DNA of 64,000 bases from Thermococcus stetteri (GCF_017873335.1 NZ_JAGGKB010000001.1:248001-312000), one strand, 5' to 3'; counted from the stretch's first letter, positions 53,572-63,629 are shown. The notes: a model not told the origin generated them from the sequence alone. Program-made: numbers and translations.

Positions 53572-53847
53572 TCAGATCCTAGAAACGGTCTCGACCTCGG
53601 CGCTCTCGACGTTCTCGACCTGCCTGAAGATGTCTGCAACTTCGTCGAAGGAGTAGCCCTCCTCGTCCCTTCCGAGGACGTAGAACTCGAGGGCAACGAG
53701 GCCGAAGGCTATCGGCTCCCTCTCGACCTTTGCAAGGCCGTACTTCTCCGGGATGACGGCCTTGAGCTTCTCCTCGAGCTCGTCGAGGTTGACATCCGGG
53801 TCGGTCGGCATGACCTTTATGACACCAACGAGGTTGTAGTCGGACAT
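53572..53847 (-). CDS. Translation elongation factor aEF-1beta
   Basis: A 91-residue guanine nucleotide exchange factor for aEF-1alpha. The family beginning VGVIKVMPTDPDVNLDELEEKLK, the middle FGLVALEFYVLGRDEEG and the end VENVESAEVETVSRI are all present. It follows the zinc-ribbon gene by 18 bases. Confidence 0.95.
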   Translation of the reverse strand: MSDYNLVGVIKVMPTDPDVNLDELEEKLKAVIPEKYGLAKVEREPIAFGLVALEFYVLGRDEEGYSFDEVADIFRQVENVESAEVETVSRI

Positions 53848-53865
53848 TTCCTTTCACCTCCTAAT

Positions 53866-54045
53866 TCACGGCCCCTCCCATCCGCACTTGGGGCACTTGT
53901 AGGGCACGCTGAGCACCCTGCAGCTTTCACAGCGCCATATGATGGCCTCGCCGCAGTTCGGGCAAACGAAGTGAGTGGCGTGCTCCCTTGGGGTTATCTC
54001 CTTTCCGCATGAGGTGCATACGGGTACCTCGAACTTCATCTCCAC
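53866..54045 (-). CDS. Zinc-ribbon protein, often paired with aEF-1beta
   Basis: A 59-residue protein with four CxxC knuckles (CTSCG, CPNCG, CESC, CPKCG), giving two zinc sites. Small proteins of this kind lie before the aEF-1beta gene in many archaea and probably bind RNA or the ribosome. GTG 54045 is preferred because GGAGGTG lies six bases upstream. Confidence 0.85.
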
Positions 54046-54073
54046 TGCGAACACCTCCAAGAAAGGTGGGTTT

Positions 54074-54814
54074 TTAAACCTCTGGTGAGCGTTGCCCAGT
54101 CGATTTATAAGCTTTTCCCATATCCCCTGTTAGCATGCTGAGGACTTCGGGCAGCTCACCGATCGAGGGTATCTCAAAGCCCCTCTCGGATATTCTCCCA
54201 ACACCCTCAGCCTCGGGATTTATCCAGACCCCCCACATGCCAACCCTTAAAGCACCCTCGAAGTCCTCTGCATAGGTGTCGCCGACGTGAAGGGCTTCCT
54301 CCGGCTCAACACCGAAGACCTCTAGAGGTTTCTTGAACATCTCTGGGAGCGGCTTGAAGGCGCCAACCTCGTCCGCGAAGAACGTCCTGTCTATGTACTT
54401 CATAAGGCCGAACCTCTCAAGGAGCAACCTCGTGTAAGAGCCCGGCCAGAACATGACGTTGCCGGTAACCGTAACCTTCAGACGGTGCCTCTTAGCGTCC
54501 CTAAGGGCATCCTCCGCCCCCGGAAGGACTAGATCACCGACATTTAGGGTGGCTCTCGCCGCGGCCCTCCTTATAACCTCGATGTCCACGCCGAGGACTT
54601 CCGCGAGCATCTCCTGGCTCTCTTCAAGCGCCCGCTTAGGGTCGCCTTCACTCTTCGCCCTCATAGCCTTTATTCTCGCCCTCGTCAGCATTATAGCTTC
54701 GACAACGTCAACGATGCACGTTCCCATGAGGTTTGAGAGCTCGGCTGAGAAAGCGTCGAGCATCCCGTCCATATCGAGAAGTGTGTTCCAAACATCAAAT
54801 GAGACCAGCTTCAT
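54074..54814 (-). CDS. HAD-superfamily hydrolase
   Basis: A 246-residue HAD phosphatase. Motif I is FDVWNTLLD, with the first Asp as nucleophile, motif II VTGN, motif III Lys in GAFKPLPE and motif [16 protein letters not shown]. The helical cap is inserted after motif I. Substrate unknown. ATG 54814 fits the family start. Confidence 0.85.
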
Positions 54815-54853
54815 GAACACCACCAGTTGGAAATTGAAAGAGAAGTTAAAAAT

Positions 54854-55867
54854 TCAGCGCTCTGAGAACGCCAGAAATCGAAGGCTATCCATCAGCCCTG
54901 CCCTCCTCAGCACGTCCTTGATGTTCCTATGGCGGGAGCGCATCACGAAGAGCTCGTAGAACCCCTCGAGATTGCCCCAGTGCCCGTAGGCGGAGAGGGC
55001 CAGATACATAACCTCCTTTGGATTGAGCTTTCTGCCGAGGCTCTCTTCGAAAGCCCTAAGGGCAGGCCGGAGCTTCTCAAAGAGGCCCTCCGCGCTTATG
55101 AGGTGGAGCATCAGGTCTTCAACCGTCGGCTTCTTCCAGTCAACAAGCTCGTCCTCGAACGGAAGGCCTATTATGAGCGGTATGATGAACGTGTTTCCCA
55201 CCAGGTAAAACGCTCCGGCTTTCCTCGGGCTAAAGGATGCCAGCTTCCCAGTTATTGACGCCATGACCACTTCCCTGTCCTCGTCTACGTCAATCGCCAC
55301 TCCGATTCTCTCAACGCCGAATCCAAAGACGTCCATAGCCCTGAGGAAGTTGCCCAGGTTCCTTATGACGCCAGAGTTCCCCTCACTAGGGATTACAGCG
55401 ACGTACTTTCCGTCTCTATGAAGGAGGTCAAAGTTGTCGCGCTCAAAGACCCGCTCGATGAACTTTAGGTTCCTTGGCGCAGTTCTGGATTCTCTGAAGT
55501 CGAAGAGCTTCTTTATGACAGCCTTGAAGAACTTGGAGTCCGTCTTCCCTTCAACGAAGAGAACCGAGACCGGAGCATCTTCCCCAGAGAAGCCACCCCG
55601 GACGTCGAAGTCTAGGTATTTCCTGAGTTCGTAGACCTCCTTGAGCGTCAGGCTTTTCATGGTATCGGAGTAAACGAGGACGTTCTCTTCGCCCTTCCTG
55701 AAGCGCTCGGTGATTAAGTCGATAAGCTCAAGGCTCGCAGTCACAATAGTTTCGCTGCCCGAAAGGGACTCAACGAACTTCAATAAGCCCCCCCTGTTCT
55801 TGCCATACTCAGGGAATAAAACCGCATCTCCAAACTGCTCCCATTTGTTTCCAGTAACAACTTTCAT
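54854..55867 (-). CDS. TOPRIM-like protein of DUF3226 type
   Basis: A 337-residue protein. VLFVEGKTDSKFFKAVI (about 103-119) and IDVDEDRE (about 197-204) look like the Glu and Asp-x-Asp parts of a TOPRIM metal site as in OLD-type nucleases, fitting DUF3226. The first 90 residues may be a separate domain. No ATPase partner is adjacent; the preceding gene (DUF2391) abuts its start. A nuclease role is possible but not shown. Confidence 0.6.
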   Translation of the reverse strand: MKVVTGNKWEQFGDAVLFPEYGKNRGGLLKFVESLSGSETIVTASLELIDLITERFRKGEENVLVYSDTMKSLTLKEVYELRKYLDFDVRGGFSGEDAPVSVLFVEGKTDSKFFKAVIKKLFDFRESRTAPRNLKFIERVFERDNFDLLHRDGKYVAVIPSEGNSGVIRNLGNFLRAMDVFGFGVERIGVAIDVDEDREVVMASITGKLASFSPRKAGAFYLVGNTFIIPLIIGLPFEDELVDWKKPTVEDLMLHLISAEGLFEKLRPALRAFEESLGRKLNPKEVMYLALSAYGHWGNLEGFYELFVMRSRHRNIKDVLRRAGLMDSLRFLAFSER

Positions 55868-56398
55868 TCACTTCACCATATCAACAGCTATTGCACCTAT
55901 GACGGCAAACGCACTCACTATAACCGTCGCGTTCAGATACTGGACGGGAGTGAAGTGGGCGACGCCGTTTATATCGTAGAGATAGATGAGAAAGGCCGAG
56001 GTTGTGTAAGAGATAACGGACACGCTTATGAGCCTCTTCGGCAGATGGAACAGCTCCTCCCGCTTCATGTTCCCGAGCCGCGATTTCACGAGGAACAGGT
56101 ACGCTATGCTGAGGGTGAGGAGGAATATCAGCATGGCCCTTTCAATGGAAATGGCCTTGGCAACTTCCCAGAGCTCGCCGGTGAACAGGAAGGGAAGCGC
56201 GAAAGTAACGGCTCCGACGATTTCCTGGGTAATGTCGTCCCACCCGAGGGCATCTGGCTCGTTTTTCTTTTTCTCGGCCTCTTTAATGGCCTCGAGTTGC
56301 CTGCTGATACCGTCTATCTTTTGGGACAGTTCCTCCAGTTCAATCACCTCTCGCTCAGGTTCGGGGTTCATCATCCCGTCAGCATTGGATTCACTCAT
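55868..56398 (-). CDS. DUF2391-like membrane protein
   Basis: A 176-residue protein with an N-terminal acidic coiled coil (about 12-45) and four TM segments between about 60 and 175, similar to the DUF2391/TIGR02587 family. Its stop abuts the start of the TOPRIM-like gene. Start at ATG 56398 or the ATG at 56401. Function unknown. Confidence 0.68.
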   Translation of the reverse strand: MSESNADGMMNPEPEREVIELEELSQKIDGISRQLEAIKEAEKKKNEPDALGWDDITQEIVGAVTFALPFLFTGELWEVAKAISIERAMLIFLLTLSIAYLFLVKSRLGNMKREELFHLPKRLISVSVISYTTSAFLIYLYDINGVAHFTPVQYLNATVIVSAFAVIGAIAVDMVK

Positions 56399-56468
56399 CA
56401 TCGCGCACGATGGTTGGCACAATGTGGTTAAAAGAATAGTGGAGGGGAAAGTCAAACAAGTGAGAGCA

Positions 56469-56915
56469 CTAGGATTCTTTCTTCTCTGTTTCGGTTTCCT
56501 CAAGCTTCTCCTTCAGGAACTGCTTTAGGACGTAGGGGCACTGCTCCTGGATGAACTCGGCAAACTCGCGCATTCTTTTAATGGTAAACTCACTCACGTA
56601 GTGCTCGAACTGGCACGCGTCCTGCTCGGCAATCTCAGGGGGTATTCCGAGTATGTCCGTGAAGAACTTCGTCAGGAAGACGTGCTTGGAATAAGTTTTT
56701 TCGGCGATTTCCTTTCCCTTTTCGGTCAGGAGTATTCTATCGTACTTTTCATATTCAACGAGGCCCTTTTCGGCAAGTTTTTTGAGGGCATCGACGACGC
56801 TCGGAGGCCTGACGTTCAGGGCCTTCGCTATGTCCTTGACGCGGATGACACCCTTGTTCTTATGGAGGAGGTACATAGTCTCGAGGTACTCTTCATCTCT
56901 CTTCGTTACTTCCAC
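56469..56915 (-). CDS. DtxR/MntR-family metal-dependent regulator
   Basis: A 148-residue regulator with a winged helix (DEEYLETMYLLHKNKGVIRVKDIAKALNVRPPSVVDALKKL) and a metal-binding dimerisation domain with FEHYVSEFTIKRM. C and His/Glu positions typical for Mn2+ or Fe2+ sites (DACQFEH, CPY) are present; the C-terminal SH3-like domain is absent. It is divergent from dphB. GTG 56915 has GGTGG upstream. Confidence 0.88.
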   Translation of the reverse strand: MEVTKRDEEYLETMYLLHKNKGVIRVKDIAKALNVRPPSVVDALKKLAEKGLVEYEKYDRILLTEKGKEIAEKTYSKHVFLTKFFTDILGIPPEIAEQDACQFEHYVSEFTIKRMREFAEFIQEQCPYVLKQFLKEKLEETETEKKES

Positions 56916-56964
56916 GTCAACCACCTGGTTTTAGGTTTGCCAAAAACCTTTAAGTAGTTTTCCC

Positions 56965-56980
56965 AAAACTTAAAAGTTTT
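56965..56980. promoter_or_regulatory. Inverted repeat between the DtxR-like gene and dphB
   Basis: AAAACTT, two A, then AAGTTTT form 7-base arms in the 92-base divergent gap. A second symmetric pair, AGGTTT and AAACCT with a 5-base spacer, lies at about 56933-56949. Either could be an autoregulatory site for the metal regulator. Confidence 0.45.
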
Positions 56981-57007
56981 AGGAGCACCTTTGAGATGGT
57001 GGTGAAA

Positions 57008-57802
57008 GTGGCGTTGTACTTCATTGGGCTTGGACTTTACGATGAAAAAGACATCACGCTCAAGGGGTTGGAAACAGCAAGAAGGTGCGACAAGGTCTTT
57101 GCAGAGTTCTACACCTCTCTTCTTGCCGGGACAACCCTTGAGAAAATTGAAGAACTCATTGGCAAGCCAATAATTCGGCTCACCAGAGAAGATGTTGAGC
57201 TGAACTTCGAGAGGATAGTCCTTCTGGAGGCCAAGGAGAATGACGTTGCGTTTTTGACCGCTGGAGATCCGATGGTAGCGACAACACACTCAGACCTCAG
57301 GATAAGGGCAAAGAAGGCCGGCGTTAAGAGCTACGTCATCCACGCACCGAGCATATACTCCGCGGTGGCAATCACTGGTCTTCAGATTTACAAGTTTGGA
57401 AAGAGCGCTACCGTTGCCTATCCCGGGAAGAACTGGTTCCCGACGAGCCACTACGACGTGATAAAGGAGAACAAAGAGAGGGGCCTCCACACGCTCCTGT
57501 TCCTCGACATCAAGGCAGACCAGAACCGCTACATGACTGCAAACGAGGCGATGGAGATACTTCTCAAAGTCGAGGAGATGAAGGGCGGTGGAGTTTTCAC
57601 TCCGGATACCCTTGTCGTCGTCCTAGCGAGGGCAGGCTCGCTTGAGCCGACTCTGAGGGCAGGCTACGTCCGGGAGCTTATAAACGAGGATTTCGGAAGA
57701 CAACCGCATGTTCTCATCGTCCCGGGCAGGCTCCATATAGTAGAAGCAGAATACCTGGTGGAGTTCGCCGGAGCACCTGAAGAGATATTGAAAGAGGTTT
57801 GA
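57008..57802 (+). CDS. dphB: Diphthine synthase
   Basis: A 264-residue SAM methyltransferase that modifies the elongation factor 2 histidine on the way to diphthamide. Conserved blocks: LYFIGLGLYDEKDIT, FAEFYTSLLAGTTL, AFLTAGDPMVATTHSDLRIRAKKAG, SYVIHAPSIYSAV, and IVPGRLHIVEAEYLV. Length matches the Pyrococcus enzyme. GTG 57008 gives the MALYFIG start with GGTGG upstream; ATG 56996 is possible. Confidence 0.93.
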   Translation: MALYFIGLGLYDEKDITLKGLETARRCDKVFAEFYTSLLAGTTLEKIEELIGKPIIRLTREDVELNFERIVLLEAKENDVAFLTAGDPMVATTHSDLRIRAKKAGVKSYVIHAPSIYSAVAITGLQIYKFGKSATVAYPGKNWFPTSHYDVIKENKERGLHTLLFLDIKADQNRYMTANEAMEILLKVEEMKGGGVFTPDTLVVVLARAGSLEPTLRAGYVRELINEDFGRQPHVLIVPGRLHIVEAEYLVEFAGAPEEILKEV

Positions 57803-57947
57803 GGTTTAATGGGAAGATAGTCTCCCAATAATTTCTCTTTATGTTGATTATCAATATGATCATGCCCAACCCAGCCTCGCTTCCATATTGTTTTTCCGTT
57901 TTCAAAATCGAAGGTGGAATGCTGGAAGTTCTGAGAAACAGTCTAGT

Positions 57948-58265
57948 GGCGGCGGGCACGCCCGGGGGTGGGAACCCTCCGCCGCGCCCTTCCACCGGGG
58001 CTCGCTCACCCCCGCTACCCCGGGAGCGCCGCACGTCCCGCCTACCGCTGCTCCCTTCCGGGCCTGGCGGGGTTCGGCGGGCAAAGGGCGTTAGCCCGGC
58101 CCTCCAGCCGGACCTCGCCCACCGCCGGCCCCCCGGGACGAGGGATCACCGTTGTACCCCGGCTTCCGGGCGCGGTTTTGGGAACCGCCCCCCGGGCTTC
58201 GGCCCCCGCATATCGACGGTTTCGGGTTACAGGGGACGCCGAACCCCCCGGCCTAGCCCGCCGCC
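57948..58265 (-). ncRNA. Signal recognition particle 7S RNA
   Basis: A very G/C-rich segment of about 318 nt on the minus strand. Ends pair: 5' GGCGGCGGGC (58256-58265) with 3' GCCCGCCGCC (57948-57957). The universal SRP apical loop is visible as AGGCCCGGAAGGGAGCAGC at about 58048-58066. The promoter at 58287-58296 fits the 5' end. The RNA binds SRP19 and SRP54 for protein targeting. Exact ends within a few bases. Confidence 0.93.
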
Positions 58266-58286
58266 GAGAGTAATTATCTGAGCTGG

Positions 58287-58296
58287 ATATATAAAG
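58287..58296 (-). promoter_or_regulatory. TATA box of the SRP RNA gene
   Basis: TTTATATATC on the minus strand preceded by AAACC, about 25 bases upstream of the SRP RNA 5' end. Confidence 0.7.
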
Positions 58297-58305
58297 GTTT
58301 GGTAG

Positions 58306-59064
<759 letters not shown>

Positions 59065-59173
59065 GATCATCTATTGGGTTCTTCTTTTTGGTCCTTGGTT
59101 TCCCTATTCTCACTCTCAAATCTTAAAGGCCAACTTTTTATACTTCTACTCACTTTCATCTTTGGTGACACCC

Positions 59174-60493
59174 ATGAAAATCGTCGTCATCGGTTCTGGG
59201 ACAGCTGGAAGCAACTTCGCCCTCTTCATGCGCAAGCTCGACAGGAAGGCAGAGATAACCGTCATCGGAAAGGAACCAACGATGCAGTATTCACCCTGCG
59301 CCCTGCCGCACGTCATAAGCGGTACAATAGAGAAGCCCGAGGACGTTATAGTCTTTCCCACCGAGTTCTATGCGAGGCAGAAGATCGAGATGATGCTCGG
59401 CACTGAGGCAAAGGCCATAGACCGCGAGAGAAAGGTTGTCATAACCGATAAGGGCGAAGTCCCATACGACAAGCTCGTCCTTGCAACTGGTTCAAAGGCC
59501 TTCGTTCCGCCGATAAAGGGTGTCGAGAACGAAGGAGTTTTTACCCTGAAGAGCATCGACGACGTTAGGAGAATAAAGGCCTACATAGCCGAAAGGAAGC
59601 CGAAGAAAGTAGTCGTCATCGGTGCTGGTTTAATCGGCCTTGAGGGCGCTGAAGCCTTCGCCAAGCTTGGCATGGAAGTTCTCGTCGTCGAGCTGATGGA
59701 CAGGCTTATGCCCACGATGCTCGACAAGGACACCGCAAAGCTCGTCCAGGCTGAGATGGAGAAGCACGGCATTTCCTTCCGCTTTGGCGTCGGCGTGAGT
59801 GAGATCATTGGAAGTCCAGTCGAGGCTGTTAAGATAGGCGATGAGGAAGTCCCAGCTGATATGGTTCTCGTGGCTACCGGGGTCAGAGCCAACACAGAGC
59901 TTGCCAGGCAGGCGGGCCTCGAAGTGAACAGGGGAATAGTCGTTAACGAGCACCTCCAGACGAGCGACCCGGACATCTACGCGATAGGCGATTGTGCAGA
60001 GGTCATCGATGCGGTAACTGGAAAGAGAACCCTCAGCCAGCTCGGAACCTCCGCCGTTAGGATGGCGAAGGTAGCCGCTGAGCACATAGCTGGAAAGGAC
60101 GTCTCCTTTAGGCCGGTATTTAACACTGCCATCACAGAGCTCTTCGACCTCGAAATCGGCACCTTTGGCATAACGGAGGAGAGGGCCAAGAGGGAAGGCA
60201 TTGAGGTCGTTGTCGGCAAGTTCAGGGGCTTGACAAAGCCCGAGTACTATCCAGGAGGCAAGCCGATAACGGTCAAGCTGATCTTTAGGAAGTCCGACAG
60301 AAGGCTCGTCGGCGCTCAGGTAGTCGGCGGCGAGAGGGTCTGGGCTAGGATAATGACGCTCTCAGCCCTGGCCCAGAAGGGGGCAACCGTTGAGGACGTA
60401 GCGTACCTTGAGACGGCCTATGCCCCACCAATAAGCCCGACCATAGACCCGATAACGGTCGCGGCGGAGATGGCCCAGAGGAAGTTCCGCTGA
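59174..60493 (+). CDS. NADH oxidase / CoA-disulfide reductase-like flavoprotein
   Basis: A 439-residue FAD/NAD(P) enzyme. FAD site VVIGSGTAGSNFALFMR, redox Cys in QYSPCALPHVISG, NAD(P) site VVIGAGLIGLEGAEAFA, late FAD motif DIYAIGDCAEV. The single active Cys near 43 marks the NADH oxidase, CoA-disulfide reductase and NAD(P)H:sulfur oxidoreductase group. Which reaction dominates is not clear. ATG 59174 fits; the open frame runs back into pyrH. Confidence 0.88.
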   Translation: MKIVVIGSGTAGSNFALFMRKLDRKAEITVIGKEPTMQYSPCALPHVISGTIEKPEDVIVFPTEFYARQKIEMMLGTEAKAIDRERKVVITDKGEVPYDKLVLATGSKAFVPPIKGVENEGVFTLKSIDDVRRIKAYIAERKPKKVVVIGAGLIGLEGAEAFAKLGMEVLVVELMDRLMPTMLDKDTAKLVQAEMEKHGISFRFGVGVSEIIGSPVEAVKIGDEEVPADMVLVATGVRANTELARQAGLEVNRGIVVNEHLQTSDPDIYAIGDCAEVIDAVTGKRTLSQLGTSAVRMAKVAAEHIAGKDVSFRPVFNTAITELFDLEIGTFGITEERAKREGIEVVVGKFRGLTKPEYYPGGKPITVKLIFRKSDRRLVGAQVVGGERVWARIMTLSALAQKGATVEDVAYLETAYAPPISPTIDPITVAAEMAQRKFR

Positions 60494-60641
60494 GTTCCAA
60501 ATCCCCTTCTTTTCACTCTTTTTCCAATCCTCGAGTATGTGCATTACCCTCCTGCGCACCAACATCCACGAAATCTTAAATACAATCTACGAATGAAAAG
60601 TAATATGAAGCAACTAACTAGACCAGCGAGAGGTGAGCCCA

Positions 60642-62393
60642 ATGAACGGAAAATTGAAAGAACTTGCTGACAGCAAAGAACTCCTGGTTGGAATAAGCAC
60701 GGGCATCCTCCTGGCTTCTTCCCTGAGGGTTTTTGTTGCCGGGGCCTACGCAAGCCTTGAAAAGACGTTCTTTTACGGGGTCATGTTCCCGTCCGTGCTC
60801 GGGGTGGTGCTCCTCATACTTGCGTCTGCAATCGTTGGAAAGTTCAGCAAAAAAGTTGGAGCGGGGGTTATAGTTGCCTACGCACTGGCCTCTCTCGCTA
60901 CAGATGCCACGGAATACACCCACCTGATAGCGGCCTTTGCCATCCCAGTTGCCCTCGCGCTCGTCAACGAGCTCGATGTAAAGTACCTGGCAATAGGCCT
61001 CGTGGCGGATTTGGGGCTGAGGGTTCTGGCCGTCGGTGGTGAGCCGGTCGACTTCCCGCACACGAGGATTCTCCTCTCAGCCTTAATTCTCCCAGGAGGC
61101 CTCCTCCTCTGGAAAGAAGAGGGAAATCTGTCCAAACCCGGCTTCGGCCTATACGCCTTGGCTTCACTCCTTGAACTGGGACTCATCTATCCGAACGCTG
61201 TCCTGAGGTACTCCGGGATCAACGTCTACTACCTCCCAACCTTCGTTGGCTATTCCTTCGTGATCGCCCTTGCACTCCTAGGTGGGCCCTACCTGGGCAA
61301 GAGACCCAAAGTTGCCACAGCCCTTTTGATTCTGGGCGCGGCCATGCTCTTTGTACGGCCCCTCGGCCTAATAGGAGCCCCCCTCGTCCTCGTCTCTGTA
61401 GTTGGACTCGTTGAGAACGCTAAGAGCATCGGTAGGGGGGAGCTGGGGGCCCTCTACCTGTTCGTCCTGGCAGCTCTTGCCATAGGGGCATACGTAGGAA
61501 GGGACATTGGATTAGCTTTCATGGAGGACAGGTTAGAGGCCCTAATCTTTGCCTCGGCTGTAGTTTATGCGGCCATAACTTACGGCAAGAACTCAGTTCC
61601 AGGTCTTCCAAACGGGAAAGAAATAGCCGGCACGCTCGCGGGTCTCGCCATTGCTTCAATTCTCGTCCTGGCGGTCTTCAACCTAGGACCGAGCTATGCT
61701 GGGAGCAAGAGCGACGTCCTCATATGGACTTACAACCTCCACCAGGGCTTCGGGCCATACGAGGGGACGTTCAACGGATACGAACTTGTGAAGCTGTTGG
61801 AGGGGCAGAAACCTGACATCCTCGCATCCCAAGAGGTTGTTGGTGGAATGATAGGCGATGGCTACCAGGATGTTCCGCTCATGCTCTCTGCATATCTTGG
61901 CTACGCCTACGAGTACAAGCCAGCGGCGGAGGGAACCTACGGCGTTGCGGTGTTTTCCCGCTGGCACATGAAAACCGAGGGGGAGCTCAACCTCAAGAGC
62001 GTCGGCCAGGCGAGACCGGCTCAGAAGGTGAGGATTGAAGAGCTTGGAATAGTGCTGGTGAACGTCCACATGGGGCTGAGCGAGGAGGAGCGTGCGATGC
62101 AGGCGGAAGAACTCCTGAGCTTCGCCGAAAGCGAACCGGTAGCGCAGATAATCTTGGGCGATACAAATGCGGAGCCGGAGGAGAGGGCCATAGGGATACT
62201 AACCAGGGACTACCGGGACGCCTTTGAGAAGAGGCCGCCGTACACCTTCAACTGGGGAGGAATAGACGTCGAGAACATTGACTACATTCTCCTGAAGAAG
62301 GACTGGCCTGCGAAGGTGAAGAACTACGGCTGCCTCTGCGACGTTGAGGTCTCGGACCACAGGCCAGTGTGGGCGCTGATAGAACTTCCGTGA
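60642..62393 (+). CDS. Membrane-anchored endonuclease/exonuclease/phosphatase protein
   Basis: A 583-residue protein. The first about 350 residues hold roughly ten to twelve TM helices; the last 225 form an EEP-fold domain with [57 protein letters not shown] and [13 protein letters not shown], giving the catalytic Glu, Asp, Asn and His. The domain is predicted outside the membrane. It resembles sphingomyelinase or lipid phosphodiesterase-type enzymes; substrate not known. TTAAATAC near 60573 is a TATA-like element. Confidence 0.85.
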   Translation: MNGKLKELADSKELLVGISTGILLASSLRVFVAGAYASLEKTFFYGVMFPSVLGVVLLILASAIVGKFSKKVGAGVIVAYALASLATDATEYTHLIAAFAIPVALALVNELDVKYLAIGLVADLGLRVLAVGGEPVDFPHTRILLSALILPGGLLLWKEEGNLSKPGFGLYALASLLELGLIYPNAVLRYSGINVYYLPTFVGYSFVIALALLGGPYLGKRPKVATALLILGAAMLFVRPLGLIGAPLVLVSVVGLVENAKSIGRGELGALYLFVLAALAIGAYVGRDIGLAFMEDRLEALIFASAVVYAAITYGKNSVPGLPNGKEIAGTLAGLAIASILVLAVFNLGPSYAGSKSDVLIWTYNLHQGFGPYEGTFNGYELVKLLEGQKPDILASQEVVGGMIGDGYQDVPLMLSAYLGYAYEYKPAAEGTYGVAVFSRWHMKTEGELNLKSVGQARPAQKVRIEELGIVLVNVHMGLSEEERAMQAEELLSFAESEPVAQIILGDTNAEPEERAIGILTRDYRDAFEKRPPYTFNWGGIDVENIDYILLKKDWPAKVKNYGCLCDVEVSDHRPVWALIELP

Positions 62394-62424
62394 GGTTTTT
62401 AGCTCTTCTTCACAATTTTTTCAC

Positions 62425-62967
62425 ATGAAGCCTGAGAGGAAGCGGGTAAGCAAACTAATGGCGTACATTCTGCGACATTCTCCTGAAGAGTTCGGTCTCC
62501 GGCCGGACGTTGAGGGGTTCGTTTCTCTCGGCGAGCTTGTCAATGCACTGAAAACCGTTTATCCCAAGGTCACTGAAGAATTAGTTCGTGAAATCGTCGA
62601 GAACGATCCGAAGGGCCGCTACGAAATCCGTGGAGACAGAATAAGGGCCCGCTACGGCCACAGCTTTCCCGTCAGCCTGGATCACGAGGAGGACACGGAA
62701 AGCCGCTTTCTGTACCACGGTACCCCTCGAAGGAATCTGCCCTCGATTTTGAGGGAAGGATTGAAGCCCATGATGAGGCAGTACGTTCACCTAAGCACTG
62801 ACAAGACTGAAGCCCTGGAAACTGGAAGGCGGCACGGGAGGGACGTAGTCCTACTGGTGATAGACGCAGAATGCCTGAGGAAGAGGGGCCTTAAGATATA
62901 CAGGGCCGGAAGGAACGTGAGAATAGTTGAGAGGGTACCGCCGGAGTGCATAACCCTAGCGGTTTAG
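62425..62967 (+). CDS. kptA: RNA 2'-phosphotransferase
   Basis: A 180-residue Tpt1/KptA enzyme that removes an internal RNA 2'-phosphate with NAD+. Family motifs are [52 protein letters not shown] and RQYVHLSTD, holding the Arg-His-Arg-Arg catalytic set. In archaea its natural substrate is uncertain because RtcB leaves no 2'-phosphate. Upstream is TTTTTCAC but no ribosome motif. Confidence 0.94.
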   Translation: MKPERKRVSKLMAYILRHSPEEFGLRPDVEGFVSLGELVNALKTVYPKVTEELVREIVENDPKGRYEIRGDRIRARYGHSFPVSLDHEEDTESRFLYHGTPRRNLPSILREGLKPMMRQYVHLSTDKTEALETGRRHGRDVVLLVIDAECLRKRGLKIYRAGRNVRIVERVPPECITLAV

Positions 62968-63020
62968 GTCAGCCCATGCGAGTTTCCTCACCGTTCGGAC
63001 GAAACTTCCCTCATCATCCC
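62967..63020 (-). ncRNA. Box C/D guide RNA candidate
   Basis: On the minus strand: box C ATGATGA (63011-63017), 12-nt guide GGGAAGTTTCGT, D' CCGA, 3-nt spacer, C' GTGAGGA, 12-nt guide AACTCGCATGGG, box D CTGA (62969-62972). The 12-3-12 spacing is typical for archaeal double-guide sRNAs that direct 2'-O-methylation with L7Ae, Nop5 and fibrillarin. It starts at the end of kptA, antisense. By the N+5 rule the targets would contain CCCAU*GCGAGUU and ACGAA*ACUUCCC (asterisk follows the methylated base). Confidence 0.7.
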
Positions 63021-63049
63021 GAGGAGAATAGAAGAGGGAGGTTAAAAAG

Positions 63050-63401
63050 CTAAGCCCTATCCACCGACAGGACAACGACGATGTCGCGGTAGAAGGACTT
63101 TATCGCCTTGAGGTGCTTCTCCTCGACTCTACCTGCCACGGCAACGTAGTTGTAGTACTTCTCCAACTTGTCGAGCAACCACTGGAGCTCCTCCTTGGCC
63201 CGTGGACTGAAGCCATTGCCCAAAAGCTTGCCCCTCAGAAACGGCATGACTTCCGATGGACGGCCGAGCGCGGCCCAGAAGAGACCTTCCTTTAGGATTT
63301 CAAACAGGAGTTCTTCGGAACCGGCCCTAACGGACGGTTTCTCCCTCCCCCCTTCCAAGCTTTCCGGGGACCTTCCTTACGATTTCGCCTGCACCAACCA
63401 T
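63050..63401 (-). pseudogene. Unknown protein split by a homopolymer frameshift
   Basis: From ATG 63401, preceded by GGTGATG, a frame reads MVGAGEIVRKVPGKLGRG and then hits a stop. The next frame continues REKPSVRAGSEELLFEILKEGLFWAALG to TGA near 63050 (SVDRA). The frames join at six C at 63347-63352; five would give one protein of about 116 residues. The C-terminal half is helical (FSPRAKEELQWLLDKLEKYYNYVAVAG). No family recognised. Confidence 0.6.
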
Positions 63402-63538
63402 GGACATCACCGCGCCAAAATAGACCTTGGAGTATTTGGCTTTTTCGGAAGAGGAACTGGAGATGTGGCAAAATTTGAGTAAAAAAGGGAAGAACTTTTG
63501 GATATATGCCAGCCTGAGGCTTAATCCCTGACGTTATG

Positions 63539-63616
63539 TCATGCAATGAGCAGGATGCCAATGACCGCCAAGATGGGGGCAGCGTAGGAGAGTGCTATCA
63601 TGAGCTTCCTCTTCAT
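63539..63616 (-). CDS. 25-residue single-TM peptide
   Basis: ATG 63616, with GGTGATCCC directly upstream, opens a 25-codon gene: a basic start (MKRKLM) followed by one hydrophobic helix (IALSYAAPILAVIGILLIA). A TTTTAAAC TATA-like element at about 63648-63656 and a palindrome sit upstream. Composition and signals look like a true small membrane protein. No homolog known to me. Confidence 0.55.
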   Translation of the reverse strand: MKRKLMIALSYAAPILAVIGILLIA

Positions 63617-63629
63617 GGGATCACCGTGC

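Noticed and set aside
57841-58281. Long open frames on both strands through the SRP RNA region
   Set aside because: They are Pro/Arg/Gly-rich products of extreme GC content and are explained by the structured 7S RNA.
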